This document shows positions 1 to 10,637 of a DNA stretch of 64,000 nucleotides, piece by piece. The stretch comes from Gracilariopsis chorda (Eukaryota; Rhodophyta; Florideophyceae; Gracilariales; Gracilariaceae): assembly GCA_003194525.1 (NCBI GenBank), contig NBIV01000025.1:186001-250000 (forward strand), written 5' to 3'. The notes under the pieces are model-generated. The model was not told the DNA's origin and searched no databases. It saw nothing but the letters and a program-made list of their open reading frames with translations. The first letter of the stretch is position 1. Every line of letters starts with the position of its first letter. Made by a program: the position numbers and the translations under genes.

Positions 1-758
1 GTTTCTGTGGGTGCTAAACGAACGAAGTTGAAATGCTTTGCACGGAGATGCGAACTTCGTCTAGGCAGGAAACGCTGTCAATCGAGTTACGCGAATGGTT
101 GCTCAAACCGTCTTCGGGCAAATGGAAATGTCATGTTCAGAGACAAGAAATTGATTTTCATTCCAGTGAAGATGTTTTCGAACACGGGACAGTACAAAAA
201 GGTACAAGGGTTGTCAAAAGCTGAAGACACGCGTGGAATTACTCGTTTGTGGCGCTTTCAAGCCCCGTATTAGACCTTTGCGTCGCTGATACCGTCATAT
301 TTATTCCTTTTCTGGGGTTGCTCAGTATTCTCTACCTCCCATGGATTGAACGGGTAGTGAAGACGAAACCGGAGGGGGAGGAAAGAAACTGCTAACTTCT
401 CTACTCATGTGTAAGGGCAAAAAGAATCGTCGTTCAAGGTATTATTGACCAGCTCGAGTCTGAAGAGAGTGTTCCCAGAACTTTTTTGTAACGGCCAGAC
501 GTCAATCTTGGAATACAGTTGTGGGCCTTGAGCATTGTTCTTGGTTTTGGGTCGAGAATTCGTTTATGGGAGAAAGTTGGAAGAAGCTGTGCGCTGTTTG
601 GGCCAAGTTCTAATGCCGTCAGCCGTAAAACGGACAAATCGGAGAAATGAAAGTAGTACAATCATTAAGGTAACCCCGTTAACTCTGGAACTCGCGGGTA
701 CCGAGCCATGCTGAGCGTCCACGGTTTGTTCGTTTCCGTCTGCGTCTCGACGTATATG

Positions 759-760
<2 letters not shown>

Positions 761-807
<47 letters not shown>
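761..807. repeat. (GT)n microsatellite
   Basis: About 23 uninterrupted GT units. Seen directly. Confidence 0.97.
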
Positions 808-810
<3 letters not shown>

Positions 811-1638
811 ACGGGCACTTGCCTCTAATTCCGAGGCAGCGGTATTAACTTTCTAGAAGAAGTAGAAGGCTAAACTTCTATTCGACGGCTATATTCCCGT
901 AACAGACCCAATCGCATCTCCATTTGGCTTCCTCATCCGGCGTAACTTCATAGTCTTTTGTAGCTTTTCGGAAGGTCGGCACACCTCGACGGGCGGGGCT
1001 GCACGTGCCCTGAGAGGGGATTCGCCAGTACCTTGCAGTGATCCCTCACCACAGCAGGCATCCAGCGCAAAGCGATTCGGGGCTTTGACGCCCCCTACGT
1101 ATATGATAGTCACGCAACGCAAACGGGCACGAGGTGATCCATCTTCTCGAGGTGTGCCTGTGCTCCCACGTGCATAGCGATAAAAGCGAAATAGACTCGC
1201 AACCGGGTCTCCGCAAGAGTCCAACACCAAACCAGCCACCAGAAATGACAAACAATACGACATAGAGGATATTGAAGGAAGCACGAATCTCGCCATCGGC
1301 ATCATCCTGTTTGTGAAGACCCTATCACAACGTGCCTGAATCCTCTACCATCTAATACTCTTAAAGGAACAGCTGTCTTCCTCAAAAGTCTAACAAGGCT
1401 TACTGCCATTGCCTAATCATTAAACGCTGTCACCTTGGACAACATGTTGCTGTTCTTCATGTGGACGTGCGGCGGTAGAAGGCTAGACTTCGGCTACAAT
1501 CTAGCCCTTGAAGGGAAATTTTCATGTTCAAGACCGCCAATGCTGTCTTCCAAAGAAGAACTCCCGCTTTGCAGCGCCACCAATTCAGTGGCCATTACGC
1601 TAGCAAAGAAAGGCCCGTTCTCCATACCGTAACACCTA

Positions 1639-1664
1639 TCTTCTTCTTCTTCTTCTTCTTCTTT
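1639..1664. repeat. (TTC)n microsatellite
   Basis: Short run of about eight TTC units in non-coding DNA. Seen directly. Confidence 0.93.
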
Positions 1665-1838
1665 ATGGACGAACATTGTCTAATTGCGACGCTGCGGTAG
1701 AACTTATCATAATTCCTTCTCAATCTCTCAACAACCAAGGTTAACCGCTAGGTACTCCTCGTGAATGACAAGTTCTCTCTACCCTGTTACACCAGTCTTA
1801 TCTTCCGACTCAAAATATTGTTGATGGCTGTTGCTTGC

Positions 1839-2505
1839 TCCCACCCTGCAGCAGCCGTGTTACGCTTACCAACTGGTATTCCAAGACGTAGTAGGATGGT
1901 ACAAAACTTCTGCGAGGAGACCCGAATGTATAATCCATTCCGTGCTGGCGCGTTTTGCCTCTTCCACACTTTGCTCTGCTAATCCTTCCTCAACTCGAGA
2001 GAACGCCAGGTAAGGGGTACACCACGACAAGGCGGATTCCATGTACCCCGTTCGCGCCACCCAGAAGATCTGGTGACACCTTACCCTCCCTTTTGTCTTT
2101 ACCCTTGGCGATAAAAGGTGGTAAGATCAGGTTGAGGCCCGTGTGTGCTGTAGATCTCAGCGTAAGTCCAGAAAAACCCTGTAAAACCATTCAGATCCCT
2201 GTACACACCTATTTTATACTCCACTGGTACGAAGTATTCTTTGATTATAGCTTCCTCCCTCCTTACCTGCGCAAGAGCCGTGTTGCGCTCACAGGGTGCT
2301 ATCCTAGGGCAAAGTTAGATCTGCATCAAACCTTTGCGGCGAGATCCGATCTAGGACCCATTTCGTTTCTGACGCAAGCCGCCTTATTCCATCTTTTTTC
2401 TGCTATTCCTTCTTCAATCACCAGAGGCCGTAAGGGAAGGGGTATAGTGACACACCACAGCAGGGCGGAATCCCATGTAAGGTTACAACTTTGTGCCACC
2501 CAGAA
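1839..2505. repeat. Diverged tandem duplication, two copies about 430 bp apart
   Basis: The segment near 1839-2070 is echoed near 2262-2505. Shared landmarks in the same order are GCCGTGTT, a TCTGCTAATCCTTC-like stretch (second copy TCTGCTATTCCTTC), AAGGGGTA, GGCGGA and GCCACCCAGAAG. The copies have drifted with many substitutions and small indels. A GCCACCCAGAA motif recurs near 31,006. What the unit was is unknown. Confidence 0.5.
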
Positions 2506-2724
2506 GCAATGGCGGCATCCTAATTACCGTTTTGTTCTCTCTTCTATCTAACGGTCAAGGGTGTTTCTAGCCTTTGATTCGTTTCGGGCAGCGTAATGCG
2601 TAGTACTCCACAACATGTCTAACGATTGGCCTCCAGTTGCCGGTACGCTGAGAATGTATCCGCTTATGACATGCATGGCAATTGTGATAGTTAAGAACAT
2701 TTATTAACAGCGCCGGAAACCTTC

Positions 2725-5004
2725 CTATGCTCTCATCGCACCAATTGCAGAGCTAGCCACACCTGCCACAGCAGCATCTGTAGCCTTTGGTAAGGAGTGA
2801 TAAGTGCCTCCAGCATTATTCGCAATCTCTTTAGCCACGCCTGTACTCACAAACTTGTTTTCTGTGTCTATGCACAACAGCTCAACGCCAGGAAGAGCGG
2901 CGATTTGTTTCGCAATGTTGAGAGTTTCCTGCTTGAGATCGGCTTTGCTCATCTTTTCTTCCAGTTCTTCGCCCTCGCTTATGGCCAGAGGCACGTTTGC
3001 TCTTCCATCAGAGATGCAAACAATAATGACTTTTCCAATGTCACCACTCTTCTGCGCATTGATACCAACGCGTACAGATTGCATCAGACCGTGAGCCAGC
3101 GGCGAACCACCACCGCAAGGCATAGTTTCCAGTCGCCTCTTCGCCATGGTTACACTCTTAGTGGGAGGAAGTACAACGTCAGCGCGATTACCTTGGAATG
3201 GGATGAGTGCAACCTTGTCCCTTGTTTGGTAAGCCTCCGTCAGTAATCGAATTGCGGCACCTTTCGCGGCGTTCATACGATTTAGTGCCATTGAACCGCT
3301 AGCGTCAACCAAGAAGACTACGAGTGCGCCGGCTTTCCTGGCAAGTCGCTTAACGCGCATGTCAGACTCTTCAACAAAGACCTTACGTCCTGCACCGCGC
3401 TCTCCAGCTCTTCCGCGTCTTGCTTTTTGGAACGGGGCAGAAGCACGAAGGGTGGCATCCACAGCAAGGCGTTGGGTACCTCCACGGGGCAACATAGACT
3501 TAATATATCGACCGCGGTCCTGTGAAAAGACCAAACCCCTGCCACCTGCCTTTCCTTGCTTTTGTGACTTGCTGAATTCGAGAAGATCCGGATCCATTAC
3601 CACACCCTCTGGGTCGAACATAAACTCTTCTGGAACCTCGGGGGCTTCTTCCTCCTGCTCTTCCAGTTGTTCCTGATCCTGGGTGTCGTCTTCCTCTTCC
3701 TCCTCCAGCTCGTCATCAATCTGTTCTTCCTCACTCTGCGGAGGTGGTGGAGGTGGAGGTGGAGCATCCATTTCCTGCTCCATCTGACTATCGTTCATAA
3801 CAAGGGAACGAGGTAGAATAGCAAGTCGCACAGCAGTCTTGAGATCTTCAGCAGATACCTTATCTCTGGCTTCCAAAGCAGCACTTGCCTTTGCAACTTC
3901 CATAGCAAACAGCTCAGCGCGATGACCCTGACACGCGGCACGCGCGGCTTCAGTGACGAGGTAAGCGATCTGTTCATCAGAGATGGTAACCTCCTGTATG
4001 TATTCACGCGCAAGCAAAATGCTTGTAGCCATTTGATCGGTTTCATCATTCACGCGAGCAATAAAACTAGTGGGGTCATCGCTGAAACTGGTAACGGATT
4101 CAACGGCCGAAATGCGCTGCTCCATGGAGAGCGGGACGACATCAACTGAGATATTGATGGCAAATCGATCGAGCAAATGCGGGCGAACAACCCCTTCCTC
4201 CGGATTATAAGTGGCGATGACAAGCGGACGGCAGGGATGTGAAACTGAAAGACCTTCCCGTTCGACGCGCACAACACCGCTAGATATAACTTCTAGGAGA
4301 ATATTTGCCAATCCATCGTCAAGCAGATTGAGTTCATCAATGTAGAGCACGCCGCGATGAGCCCTTGCCAGAAGCCCCGGTTGGAAGACGGTCTCACCCT
4401 TTTTGACGGATTGTTCCACGTCGACGGATCCCACCAGGCGATCCTCCGTAACATTAAGCGGGACCTGTACAAATGGTGCGGGAATAACGGATGTGTTCGA
4501 GCCGGGCTCCCCAGCCATTGAAACATCAGAGTCGTCACGCGGTGGCGGTTCCTGGTTGAAGTAGCTTCCAGTAATGACTTCGATAGGCGGTAACAAGGCG
4601 TGAATAGCACGAGCCATGACCGATTTGGCAGTACCGCGACGACCGCTGATGCCTACGCCGGTGATACGCGAGTTGATCGCAGCAAGAAGTAAGGAGATTT
4701 TGACAAAGTCATGGGCGACAACAGCAGCGAGCGGGAAGACGCGAGAAGAGTCCTGTTGCGCGACGGTGGATTTCGGGACATTGGACTGTTTCCGGGCTGT
4801 CTCGGCAGCTTCAATGTCTGCGGCGGCGGCGGCGCGCTCGGCGGCAGAGGAAAAGGAGGCGGAGGAGGGAGCTGGCGGATCCGGGGTGGACAGAGTGCAG
4901 AGCGGGAAGGTACGGTGGGCTGGGCGACGGGGATGGGTTTTCGGACGAGCGCGACGGGACTGCAGCAGCGCCGGGGGCGCGAAGGCGGACGGCGAAGGCG
5001 CCAT
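2725..5004 (-). CDS. CHLD: Magnesium chelatase subunit D, plastid
   Basis: Mg-chelatase (ChlI, ChlD, ChlH) inserts Mg2+ into protoporphyrin IX, the first step committed to chlorophyll. ChlD is the AAA+ platform joining ChlI to ChlH. The frame is open to 5163, but the first ATG is at 5004, giving 759 residues. Residues 1 to about 60 are rich in Ser, Pro, Ala and Arg, as in a plastid transit peptide. The AAA+ domain follows, with GRRGTAKS at about 121-128 and LYIDELNLL at about 220-228. A linker of eight Pro and then a Glu/Asp run lies at about 415-455. A C-terminal von Willebrand A domain has the MIDAS motif DASGSM at 567-572. Domain order and length match plant and cyanobacterial ChlD. Uninterrupted by introns; divergent from the TerC gene. 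Confidence 0.96.
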   Translation of the reverse strand: MAPSPSAFAPPALLQSRRARPKTHPRRPAHRTFPLCTLSTPDPPAPSSASFSSAAERAAAAADIEAAETARKQSNVPKSTVAQQDSSRVFPLAAVVAHDFVKISLLLAAINSRITGVGISGRRGTAKSVMARAIHALLPPIEVITGSYFNQEPPPRDDSDVSMAGEPGSNTSVIPAPFVQVPLNVTEDRLVGSVDVEQSVKKGETVFQPGLLARAHRGVLYIDELNLLDDGLANILLEVISSGVVRVEREGLSVSHPCRPLVIATYNPEEGVVRPHLLDRFAINISVDVVPLSMEQRISAVESVTSFSDDPTSFIARVNDETDQMATSILLAREYIQEVTISDEQIAYLVTEAARAACQGHRAELFAMEVAKASAALEARDKVSAEDLKTAVRLAILPRSLVMNDSQMEQEMDAPPPPPPPPQSEEEQIDDELEEEEEDDTQDQEQLEEQEEEAPEVPEEFMFDPEGVVMDPDLLEFSKSQKQGKAGGRGLVFSQDRGRYIKSMLPRGGTQRLAVDATLRASAPFQKARRGRAGERGAGRKVFVEESDMRVKRLARKAGALVVFLVDASGSMALNRMNAAKGAAIRLLTEAYQTRDKVALIPFQGNRADVVLPPTKSVTMAKRRLETMPCGGGSPLAHGLMQSVRVGINAQKSGDIGKVIIVCISDGRANVPLAISEGEELEEKMSKADLKQETLNIAKQIAALPGVELLCIDTENKFVSTGVAKEIANNAGGTYHSLPKATDAAVAGVASSAIGAMRA

Positions 5005-5369
5005 GAGAGCGGGAAGGGAGCTGCTGAGGGAGGCGGCTAGGGACGGTCGCGGGGGAAGAGGTCGGGAAGGGGTGGCGCCGGGAAGAAGATGGTGCGAACT
5101 GACGATCGGAGATTGGCGAGCGCAGCGCACAGCTCGTAGATCTGAGGTGCGGCCAATAGGCACGCGCCAGGTGGCGCGAGCAGGAGCGGTGCGACGTGGA
5201 CACGTGTCCGGCGTGAAGTGTCAGCGAATGTTGAGAAGGCGCCGCTTTGGCACGTCGCCAGTCAGCGGCGGCCTCTGCGCGCGCACTCATTTGCGCGACC
5301 CGTTCAGTGACGCGCCTCCCCGTCCGGCGCTCCCGTGCGACACAGCGTTCCGCCGCTCCGCATGGCCGC
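5005..5369. promoter_or_regulatory. Divergent promoter region between CHLD and TerC
   Basis: Only 365 bp separate the two likely start codons, so both 5' leaders and both promoters must fit here. The stretch is visibly GC-rich compared with the flanks, and I see no TATA box. Both products act in the plastid, so co-regulation is plausible but inferred. Confidence 0.55.
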
Positions 5370-6359
5370 ATGCTATCGTCGCGCCTTCCCCCCGCGGATA
5401 ACGGCGCCTCCGCCCTCCCCCGTCCCTCAGTCACTATCTCTCGTTCCGACCCCACCCACATAAAGCTGTTGAAGACCAAGTCCTCATCCGGTTCATATTG
5501 GTTTCTCCCCCCGCTGACTCCGCACCTTCGAAACACCTTGCTATGGCTGTTGTTTGCTGCTTCCTTCGTGCCTTTGCTAGCGCTGGGCCGCTCTCCTCGA
5601 CATGCACTCGAGTTTGCCACCGGTTACATCGTCGAGTATTCCCTTTCCGTCGATAACCTTTTCGTTTTCCTCCTCATCTTTCGCTACTTCAAGGTGCCAA
5701 CTGATGCGCAGCAAACCGTGCTTCGCTATGGAATTCTCGGTGCCATGCTGTTGCGCGGAATTATGATTCTGGCCGGAAAGGCGCTTATAGACCGTTTTGA
5801 GTGGCTTGCCATTCTTTTTGCCGCGCTTCTAATCTATTCGGCGGGAAAGCTTTTGTTTGAGGACGACGACGACTCCGATTTAGAAAACAATCGCGTTATC
5901 GCATTGAGCCGAAACCTGTTCCCCGTCGCCGATTACTACACCGGAGATAAGTTTTTCATTCATGACGGTACCCGCTTCGTCGCCACTCCGCTCATGGTCG
6001 TGCTCATTGCCATAGAGCTTTCCGATGTCATTTTCGCTCTAGATTCCGTTCCAGCCGTTTTGGGCATTTCCACTGACACTCTTGTCATTTATACCAGCAA
6101 CATTCTCGCCATTATGGGCTTACGGTCGTTGTTCTTTGTCTTGTCCAATACCATCGCCTCCTTGCGCTTCCTCAAGCAGTCGCTTGCCATTGTTTTGGCT
6201 TTCATCGGAATTAAGATGATTGCCGCTTGTTTTGGTCATGAACTTGGAATCGCCTGGTCGCTTTCGGTTGTTACTTTTACTTTGGCGCTTGGTATTGTGC
6301 TTTCGTTGCTCTTTCCAGATCAACCAGATCCCGCCCTCTCTCCTTCTAATAGCGTGTAA
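5370..6359 (+). CDS. TerC family integral membrane protein, probably plastid-targeted
   Basis: TerC proteins are multi-span membrane proteins. The plant plastid member is needed for thylakoid protein insertion and thylakoid biogenesis; bacterial relatives are linked to tellurium resistance and metal export. The frame is open from 5247, but the first in-frame ATG is at 5370 (329 residues). The first 50 or so residues are Ser/Pro/Arg-rich and could be a transit peptide. Family hallmarks are visible: a SLSVDNLFVF segment in the first core helix, a later IELSDVIFALDSVPAV segment, and the acidic residues between them. Several hydrophobic helices fill the rest. Single exon, TAA stop, divergent from CHLD. 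A plastid location is inferred. Confidence 0.93.
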   Translation: MLSSRLPPADNGASALPRPSVTISRSDPTHIKLLKTKSSSGSYWFLPPLTPHLRNTLLWLLFAASFVPLLALGRSPRHALEFATGYIVEYSLSVDNLFVFLLIFRYFKVPTDAQQTVLRYGILGAMLLRGIMILAGKALIDRFEWLAILFAALLIYSAGKLLFEDDDDSDLENNRVIALSRNLFPVADYYTGDKFFIHDGTRFVATPLMVVLIAIELSDVIFALDSVPAVLGISTDTLVIYTSNILAIMGLRSLFFVLSNTIASLRFLKQSLAIVLAFIGIKMIAACFGHELGIAWSLSVVTFTLALGIVLSLLFPDQPDPALSPSNSV

Positions 6360-6946
6360 ATACTAATCCTTGACTTTGTCTTTTTCTTGTCTTTTCTCTT
6401 CAACACTTAGTAACCACTCATACGTTGCTTAACAGGGGTTGTAACTCCTTTGCTAGAGACCGATTGCGCCACATTTCGTACTCGCGCATGATCCCATGGT
6501 GCTCTTGTGCAATTGCGTTTGTATATTTGTGCTCGTGAAGAAAATGCACCCGTTGAAAGCTTTCGTGCATATTCGAAAAGGGGGTTCCGTTTCCTGTCCG
6601 CACTTGTGAATCTCACATCGAGTAATGTCTTCGTGGAGCATAGATTCCGTATTGGCTTCACGAATTGCTGTTTTAAGACCGATCCCCGTGATATACGGCA
6701 GTACAAGGATAAAGGGTTAACCGACACTATCATCGTCACCACTCGTAACACGTCACGGATCACCTTCCGCTCGCTGCAAACACTTGAAAAACTTGTAAAA
6801 CAGCTGACAGCTCTAACGGACCGTGCTGTACGAGATCCGCTTAGCAACTGTATCCATTCCAATTTGGTCACTCGCTCGTCATCAACCTTTTCGTTCCCGG
6901 TTTTGAATTTCCTTGCAACAACGCGTTGCCTCGGTCGTTGTTCTTC
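6360..6946. other. Spacer between TerC and the NDUFAF6-like gene, possible unresolved 5' exon
   Basis: Holds the 3' end of TerC and the leader of the next gene. Two long overlapping frames exist, 6507-6950 (+) and 6407-7084 (-), but neither resembles a family I know. A CTAAC branch-point-like motif about 27 bases before TTAG at 6840-6843 could mark an intron end. In that case a 5' exon with the mitochondrial presequence would lie in this stretch. Not resolved from sequence alone. Confidence 0.35.
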
Positions 6947-7909
6947 ATGATGCGCGATGGATCGCCCGTCCCGTACATCGCCACTCCGGAAAATCTCGCA
7001 TACACTCTCAATTTGCTGCGCACAAACGACAATGAGAATTATCTCGCTAACCTGCTTCAACCTCGCACCGTCTCCCGCGTGCATGCTGCGATCCGAGCAC
7101 TCAACATTGAGTTAGCAAACAGTACGTTGCCCTTATCGATCAATTTTAGCCAATGAACCGAATCGGAAGTGTAACTCGCTGACGTGGCATCCTCAGTTCG
7201 TTTTAGCGTTTCAAATGAGGACCTCGGTCGTCTGCGTTTGCAGTTTTTCCGTGCGCAGTTTGCAGACATCTTATCGGATCCAAATCCAACTCCCGGTTCG
7301 CCAGTTCTAGACGTGCTTGCAGAATCTATACATTCTTTTCCGCAGGTCAATTTTCGCTTGCTTCACACGCTGATTGACGCCAGAGAAACGGATCTCGGAT
7401 ATCCATATCATTCTACTATCCGCGATCTGCAAACATTTGGTGAGCGCACGCAAGGAACTTTAATCCATCTGCACGCCCTTTGCCTCGGAGCTGAACCAAA
7501 TGTTGTGAGCATTGCCCGCTTGGCAGGTGCAGCCGTGGGTCTAAGCATTCTATTGCGAGGTGCACCTTCCCATGCTGCTTCTAGACTCTCCTACATGCCC
7601 AGAAAACTTGTGCAAAAGCATGCAATTACACAATCACAACTAATCTCAGGAGAAGGGGATGCCGTTCCCGTGTACCGGGCAGTTGCAAACAGGGCTAGAC
7701 GATGTCTACAAGTGGCACAGGCGAGGAGCAGTTTGTTGCGTCAACCAGTTAAGAAGGCTTTCTGGCCTCTGATCATGGCTGACATTTATTTGCGACGACT
7801 GAAGAAGGCTGGTGATAATCCATTTGATGAAAACTTGGCCAAAGGGCTGAGGACAACCTACCCACTCGCTCTGCAGATGCGGCTTTTGTTTTCGCGTTTG
7901 CGTTCTTGA
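6947..7909 (+). CDS. NDUFAF6: NDUFAF6-like complex I assembly factor (squalene/phytoene synthase fold), two exons
   Basis: NDUFAF6 is a mitochondrial protein of the squalene/phytoene synthase superfamily needed to assemble respiratory complex I. Exon 1 (to 7121) encodes the conserved start of the fold, including ENLAYTLNLL and ALNIELAN. Exon 2 (7197-7909) continues with the LGRLRLQFFR segment, a DARETDL segment where true synthases have their Asp-rich motif, and the GxAxGLSILLR region. The intron (7122-7196) falls in phase 1 and joins exactly where animal homologues run on from ELAQ. The last segment PVKKAFWPL matches the family's PVKAFPAFL region. The ATG at 6947 gives a short N-terminus without a clear presequence, so an upstream exon may be missing. 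TGA stop. Confidence 0.82.
7122..7196 (+). other. Spliceosomal intron of the NDUFAF6-like gene, 75 bp
   Basis: Begins GTACGT and ends CTCAG, with a CTGAC branch-point-like motif about 15 bases before the end. Removing it restores one frame (A + TT = Ile) and joins two halves that are contiguous in homologues. The intron carries an in-frame stop, so reading through would truncate the protein. Confidence 0.85.
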
Positions 7910-8941
7910 TTTCCAGCGCGACCGTGCACGGAACTTGCGAAGGTGCAACCAAAACGTATCACGGCAAAGGACATTAGTCATGTATGGGAAGTTCCCCAGC
8001 TTTGGTTTATATCCATACTCCCACATTCTGTACTACGATGATTCTTTGAAGAAACCTTGTCAGATCGCAGTGCTCGTCTCTACCTAAGTGTCGTACTTCA
8101 TAAGACAACCGCAAAGCCCAGCCTTCGGAGACGAAGCGACAGTTCGCGTGTGGCTGATGTAACATATAGTACTCTACCGGCTATTGGAAAGGTGTAGGCG
8201 GAGGATTCAATCCTGTGCATTATTCTTCAGCAAACCGATTGCCTAGAGCGATCACGATCTACATAGTTACCTTTCTTATGGTTTCATGGAAAACTCTTTC
8301 GTTTCTAAGTTCGCTTCTATTCCCGGATGGTCATGCCCGATGACAATCTTCGTTTCCAAAGGTAGAACTTGCAACACTAGGGTTAGAAGGATAACGAGGG
8401 CTAGGAGCTAACCTTTTGTCCTTTGCTATTCCAAGTCGGCCCGCATCGGGGATCAATCCTTTGAGTACAATGGTACGAAACAGCTTTGTTAGCGAAACAT
8501 GCGCAAAAACTGCTCAAAAATAAATTCAATTTGAAAACGGGGCTCTGGTCACTTCGTTCGATACGATAGAGAGCTGGGCTACCTTCGGAATAAGGGTTCT
8601 GGGCTTTCTACCAGCGCCCGAGAAAGACAAACTCCGCCTTCTCGTGCTTTCTCGCGTATCGTATAAGCTATCAACAGTACCGACGGCATATCCTGAATCG
8701 GCTTTCACATACGGGTTAGGATTGCTACCTGCGCAGATTATCCCGAGAAGTGTACGCTGATTATCAGCTTTTGAAATTCATTAATATTCACTTCCGTGTA
8801 GAGAGTGTTTCCTTGCCATCATCGCGCCATTACAAATACGAAACTACTCAGTACAGGCACCCTTGGTACCGTTGGTAAATCAGCTTGCTGCACAGGAAAC
8901 ATACCAGTTCAGAAACTCGATAGTTCGTCAGTTCCCGAACC
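7910..8941. other. Intergenic stretch, no gene seen
   Basis: About 1 kb between NDUFAF6 and the syntaxin gene. No frame is longer than about 60 codons beyond the shadow of the upstream gene, and no RNA gene or repeat was recognised. It should contain the NDUFAF6 3' end and the syntaxin promoter. Confidence 0.6.
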
Positions 8942-9829
8942 ATGATCAATCCTGTCGATCGAACGAGTGAGCTCCTCTCTGCGATGGCAGCACACCACAA
9001 AGTGAAGAACGGGACAGTTCCTACAAAGCAAAGCAGTGATGTGGAACCGCATGCCTTTACGAAGATGGCAGTACGGCTAACATCACAGATTCTGGATATG
9101 CAAGCCTTCATTGAAAAATGCAGAGTCCGATACGTAGATTTTTCTGTGCGTGGCATGAAGGATGAGGAGCGGGATCAAGTTGACTCGGCAGTGGCACAGT
9201 TTATTCGTACGGCTATGAACCAGATCGACAAATTGAAACAAACCACTGTGGCCGAACTACAAAAAAGCCCGGGCGCATCTTTTTCAGCTCACAAGCTCGG
9301 TGTGGTTGTCATCCTAAACGAAAACCTGCAAAGTGTGTGCAGACTTTCGGAAACACTTAGAGGAGCGCGGATAAAACAGGCAATAGCGGTCAAGGAACGA
9401 GGATCAGTGCAATATGATCCAGTTGTAGCCCAGGAGATGGCGAGAGAGCGGAAACAAACTGCCGAAGAGGAGGATGATGGAATAGCACCATTGGAGCAAC
9501 AGTTCGCACGAGAGAATTTAGCATTGGTCAATGAGTTGGTTGAGACCCGAGAAAGAGTCAAAGAGGCGGAGAGAACGGTTTTCGAAATAGCTAACTTAAA
9601 TCATGTGTTCGCAACGAAGGTCCTAGAGCAGGCCAGGGAAATTGAAACGCTGTATAACCTTGCAGTTGAGTCCACGACTTATGTAGATCGGGGGAATCGG
9701 GAGCTGAGAAAGATGAAGCAACAGAGGCCAACATTGAAGTATGGCCTTGCCATGCTGGCATTACTTCTTGCGTTCTCGCTAGTGTTTATGGAATGGATGA
9801 GCAGACGGCGGTCTTTGTTTTTCTTTTGA
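8942..9829 (+). CDS. STX18: Syntaxin-18-like ER Qa-SNARE
   Basis: Qa-SNARE of the syntaxin 18 / Ufe1 / SYP81 type, which acts at the endoplasmic reticulum in Golgi-to-ER retrograde fusion. The protein has 295 residues, near the family's usual size. The N-terminal half is helical, with a family-like segment around FIEKCRVRYVDF. The SNARE coiled coil runs from about residue 190 (LEQQFARENLALVNEL) to 250, with the central Gln in VLEQARE followed by IETLYNLAVEST. A single hydrophobic anchor (YGLAMLALLLAFSLVFMEW) ends the protein, followed by a short basic tail, as in tail-anchored SNAREs. ATG start, single exon, TGA stop. Specific assignment to syntaxin 18 rather than another Qa-SNARE rests on the divergent SNARE motif and N-terminal pattern. 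Confidence 0.85.
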   Translation: MINPVDRTSELLSAMAAHHKVKNGTVPTKQSSDVEPHAFTKMAVRLTSQILDMQAFIEKCRVRYVDFSVRGMKDEERDQVDSAVAQFIRTAMNQIDKLKQTTVAELQKSPGASFSAHKLGVVVILNENLQSVCRLSETLRGARIKQAIAVKERGSVQYDPVVAQEMARERKQTAEEEDDGIAPLEQQFARENLALVNELVETRERVKEAERTVFEIANLNHVFATKVLEQAREIETLYNLAVESTTYVDRGNRELRKMKQQRPTLKYGLAMLALLLAFSLVFMEWMSRRRSLFFF

Positions 9830-10043
9830 ATGTTTTTACGCAGTCATATGCTCGACTGGTTTCATCGGTTCCTGGCTTGCAGGCTGGTTTAGATTACCTG
9901 TGGATCACCATACAAGGACAATCATAACACGCAAGAAAAAGCACGTAATACTCATGAACTATAGAGGAATTTTTTTCTTCAGAAGTGAAAACAAAGGGCC
10001 TCATTACCCTGAAACGCTGTTGAGTGGTAGGACTTCGAAGAAC

Positions 10044-10209
10044 ACGAATCGTCTGATTTCTTTTTTGTGACTACATGCTATGAAGCAGATGCTCAAGGTG
10101 TCAGTTTTGACGTTCTCCTGAAGCTCACGAAGCGTCTGATCTCTTTTTTGTGCCTACATGCTATGAAGCAGATGCTCAAGGTGTCAGTTTTGGCCTTCTC
10201 CTGAAGCTC
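10044..10209. repeat. 83-bp tandem repeat, two copies
   Basis: Copies at 10044-10126 and 10127-10209 differ at only a few positions. Both contain CTACATGCTATGAAGCAGAT, then CTCAAGGTGTCAGTTTTG and CTCCTGAAGCTC. Seen directly; non-coding. Confidence 0.95.
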
Positions 10210-10292
10210 ATCATGATCAGGGTGAGCCCTGCCTGCAAACGGTACCGGAAAACGCATCCCCGGAATGTTATTCCGAGCAAACCCCAGAAGAG

Positions 10293-10637
10293 ATGCGTTT
10301 TTACCCATTGACATCCCCACGCATTTTCGATGATTGTAACCAGAATCGCCGCTCATTTTTTTGCCCTACTCGCCCAGACCATGTATGTAACTTGGAAGTC
10401 ATGACCACTCGTTTGAAGCATCTTCAAGGAAGTTTCGTGTTGGACAGACTGTTTTGGAGAAGAGGGGTGAACTCATTTTCTGGATGTAAAGAGTTATCGA
10501 GCATATTTCTTAACAAGCAGCATAATCAGTTAAACCTACTTGCATCTAACGCGCAACTTGTTGACGGCACGCAAGCTGGTGTTCTGTCGGAGTACGCAGA
10601 CGCAGAGTCGTTGAGCGTGGATTGGCAAAAACTTTAA
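10293..10637 (+). CDS. Doubtful small ORF, 114 codons
   Basis: ATG-started frame with no domain I recognise. The N-terminal half is rich in Phe, Arg and Cys; the C-terminal half is more ordinary (LNLLASNAQLVDG, then an acidic end). It lies just after the tandem repeat in an otherwise empty stretch. It may be a real small gene or chance. Confidence 0.2.
   Translation: MRFYPLTSPRIFDDCNQNRRSFFCPTRPDHVCNLEVMTTRLKHLQGSFVLDRLFWRRGVNSFSGCKELSSIFLNKQHNQLNLLASNAQLVDGTQAGVLSEYADAESLSVDWQKL

Larger units (their letters stand above)
1..2724. other. Intergenic stretch without a recognisable gene
   Basis: No frame in this stretch reads like a conserved protein; the longest (198 codons, 1955-2551 on +) has no recognisable motif and overlaps a diverged duplication. 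The stretch contains a (GT)n tract, a (TTC)n tract and the duplication listed separately. The stop codon of CHLD lies at its right edge. Confidence 0.6.

Noticed and set aside
1955-2551. 198-codon plus frame as a gene
   Set aside because: It spans both copies of a diverged duplication, has no motif and no similarity I recognise; probably chance.
4811-5620. 269-codon minus frame overlapping the CHLD and TerC starts
   Set aside because: High GC gives long shadow frames here; the translation is Ser/Arg/Pro-rich with no family features and conflicts with CHLD.
6407-7084. 225-codon minus frame
   Set aside because: It overlaps the well-supported first exon of the NDUFAF6-like gene on the other strand and has no recognisable motif.
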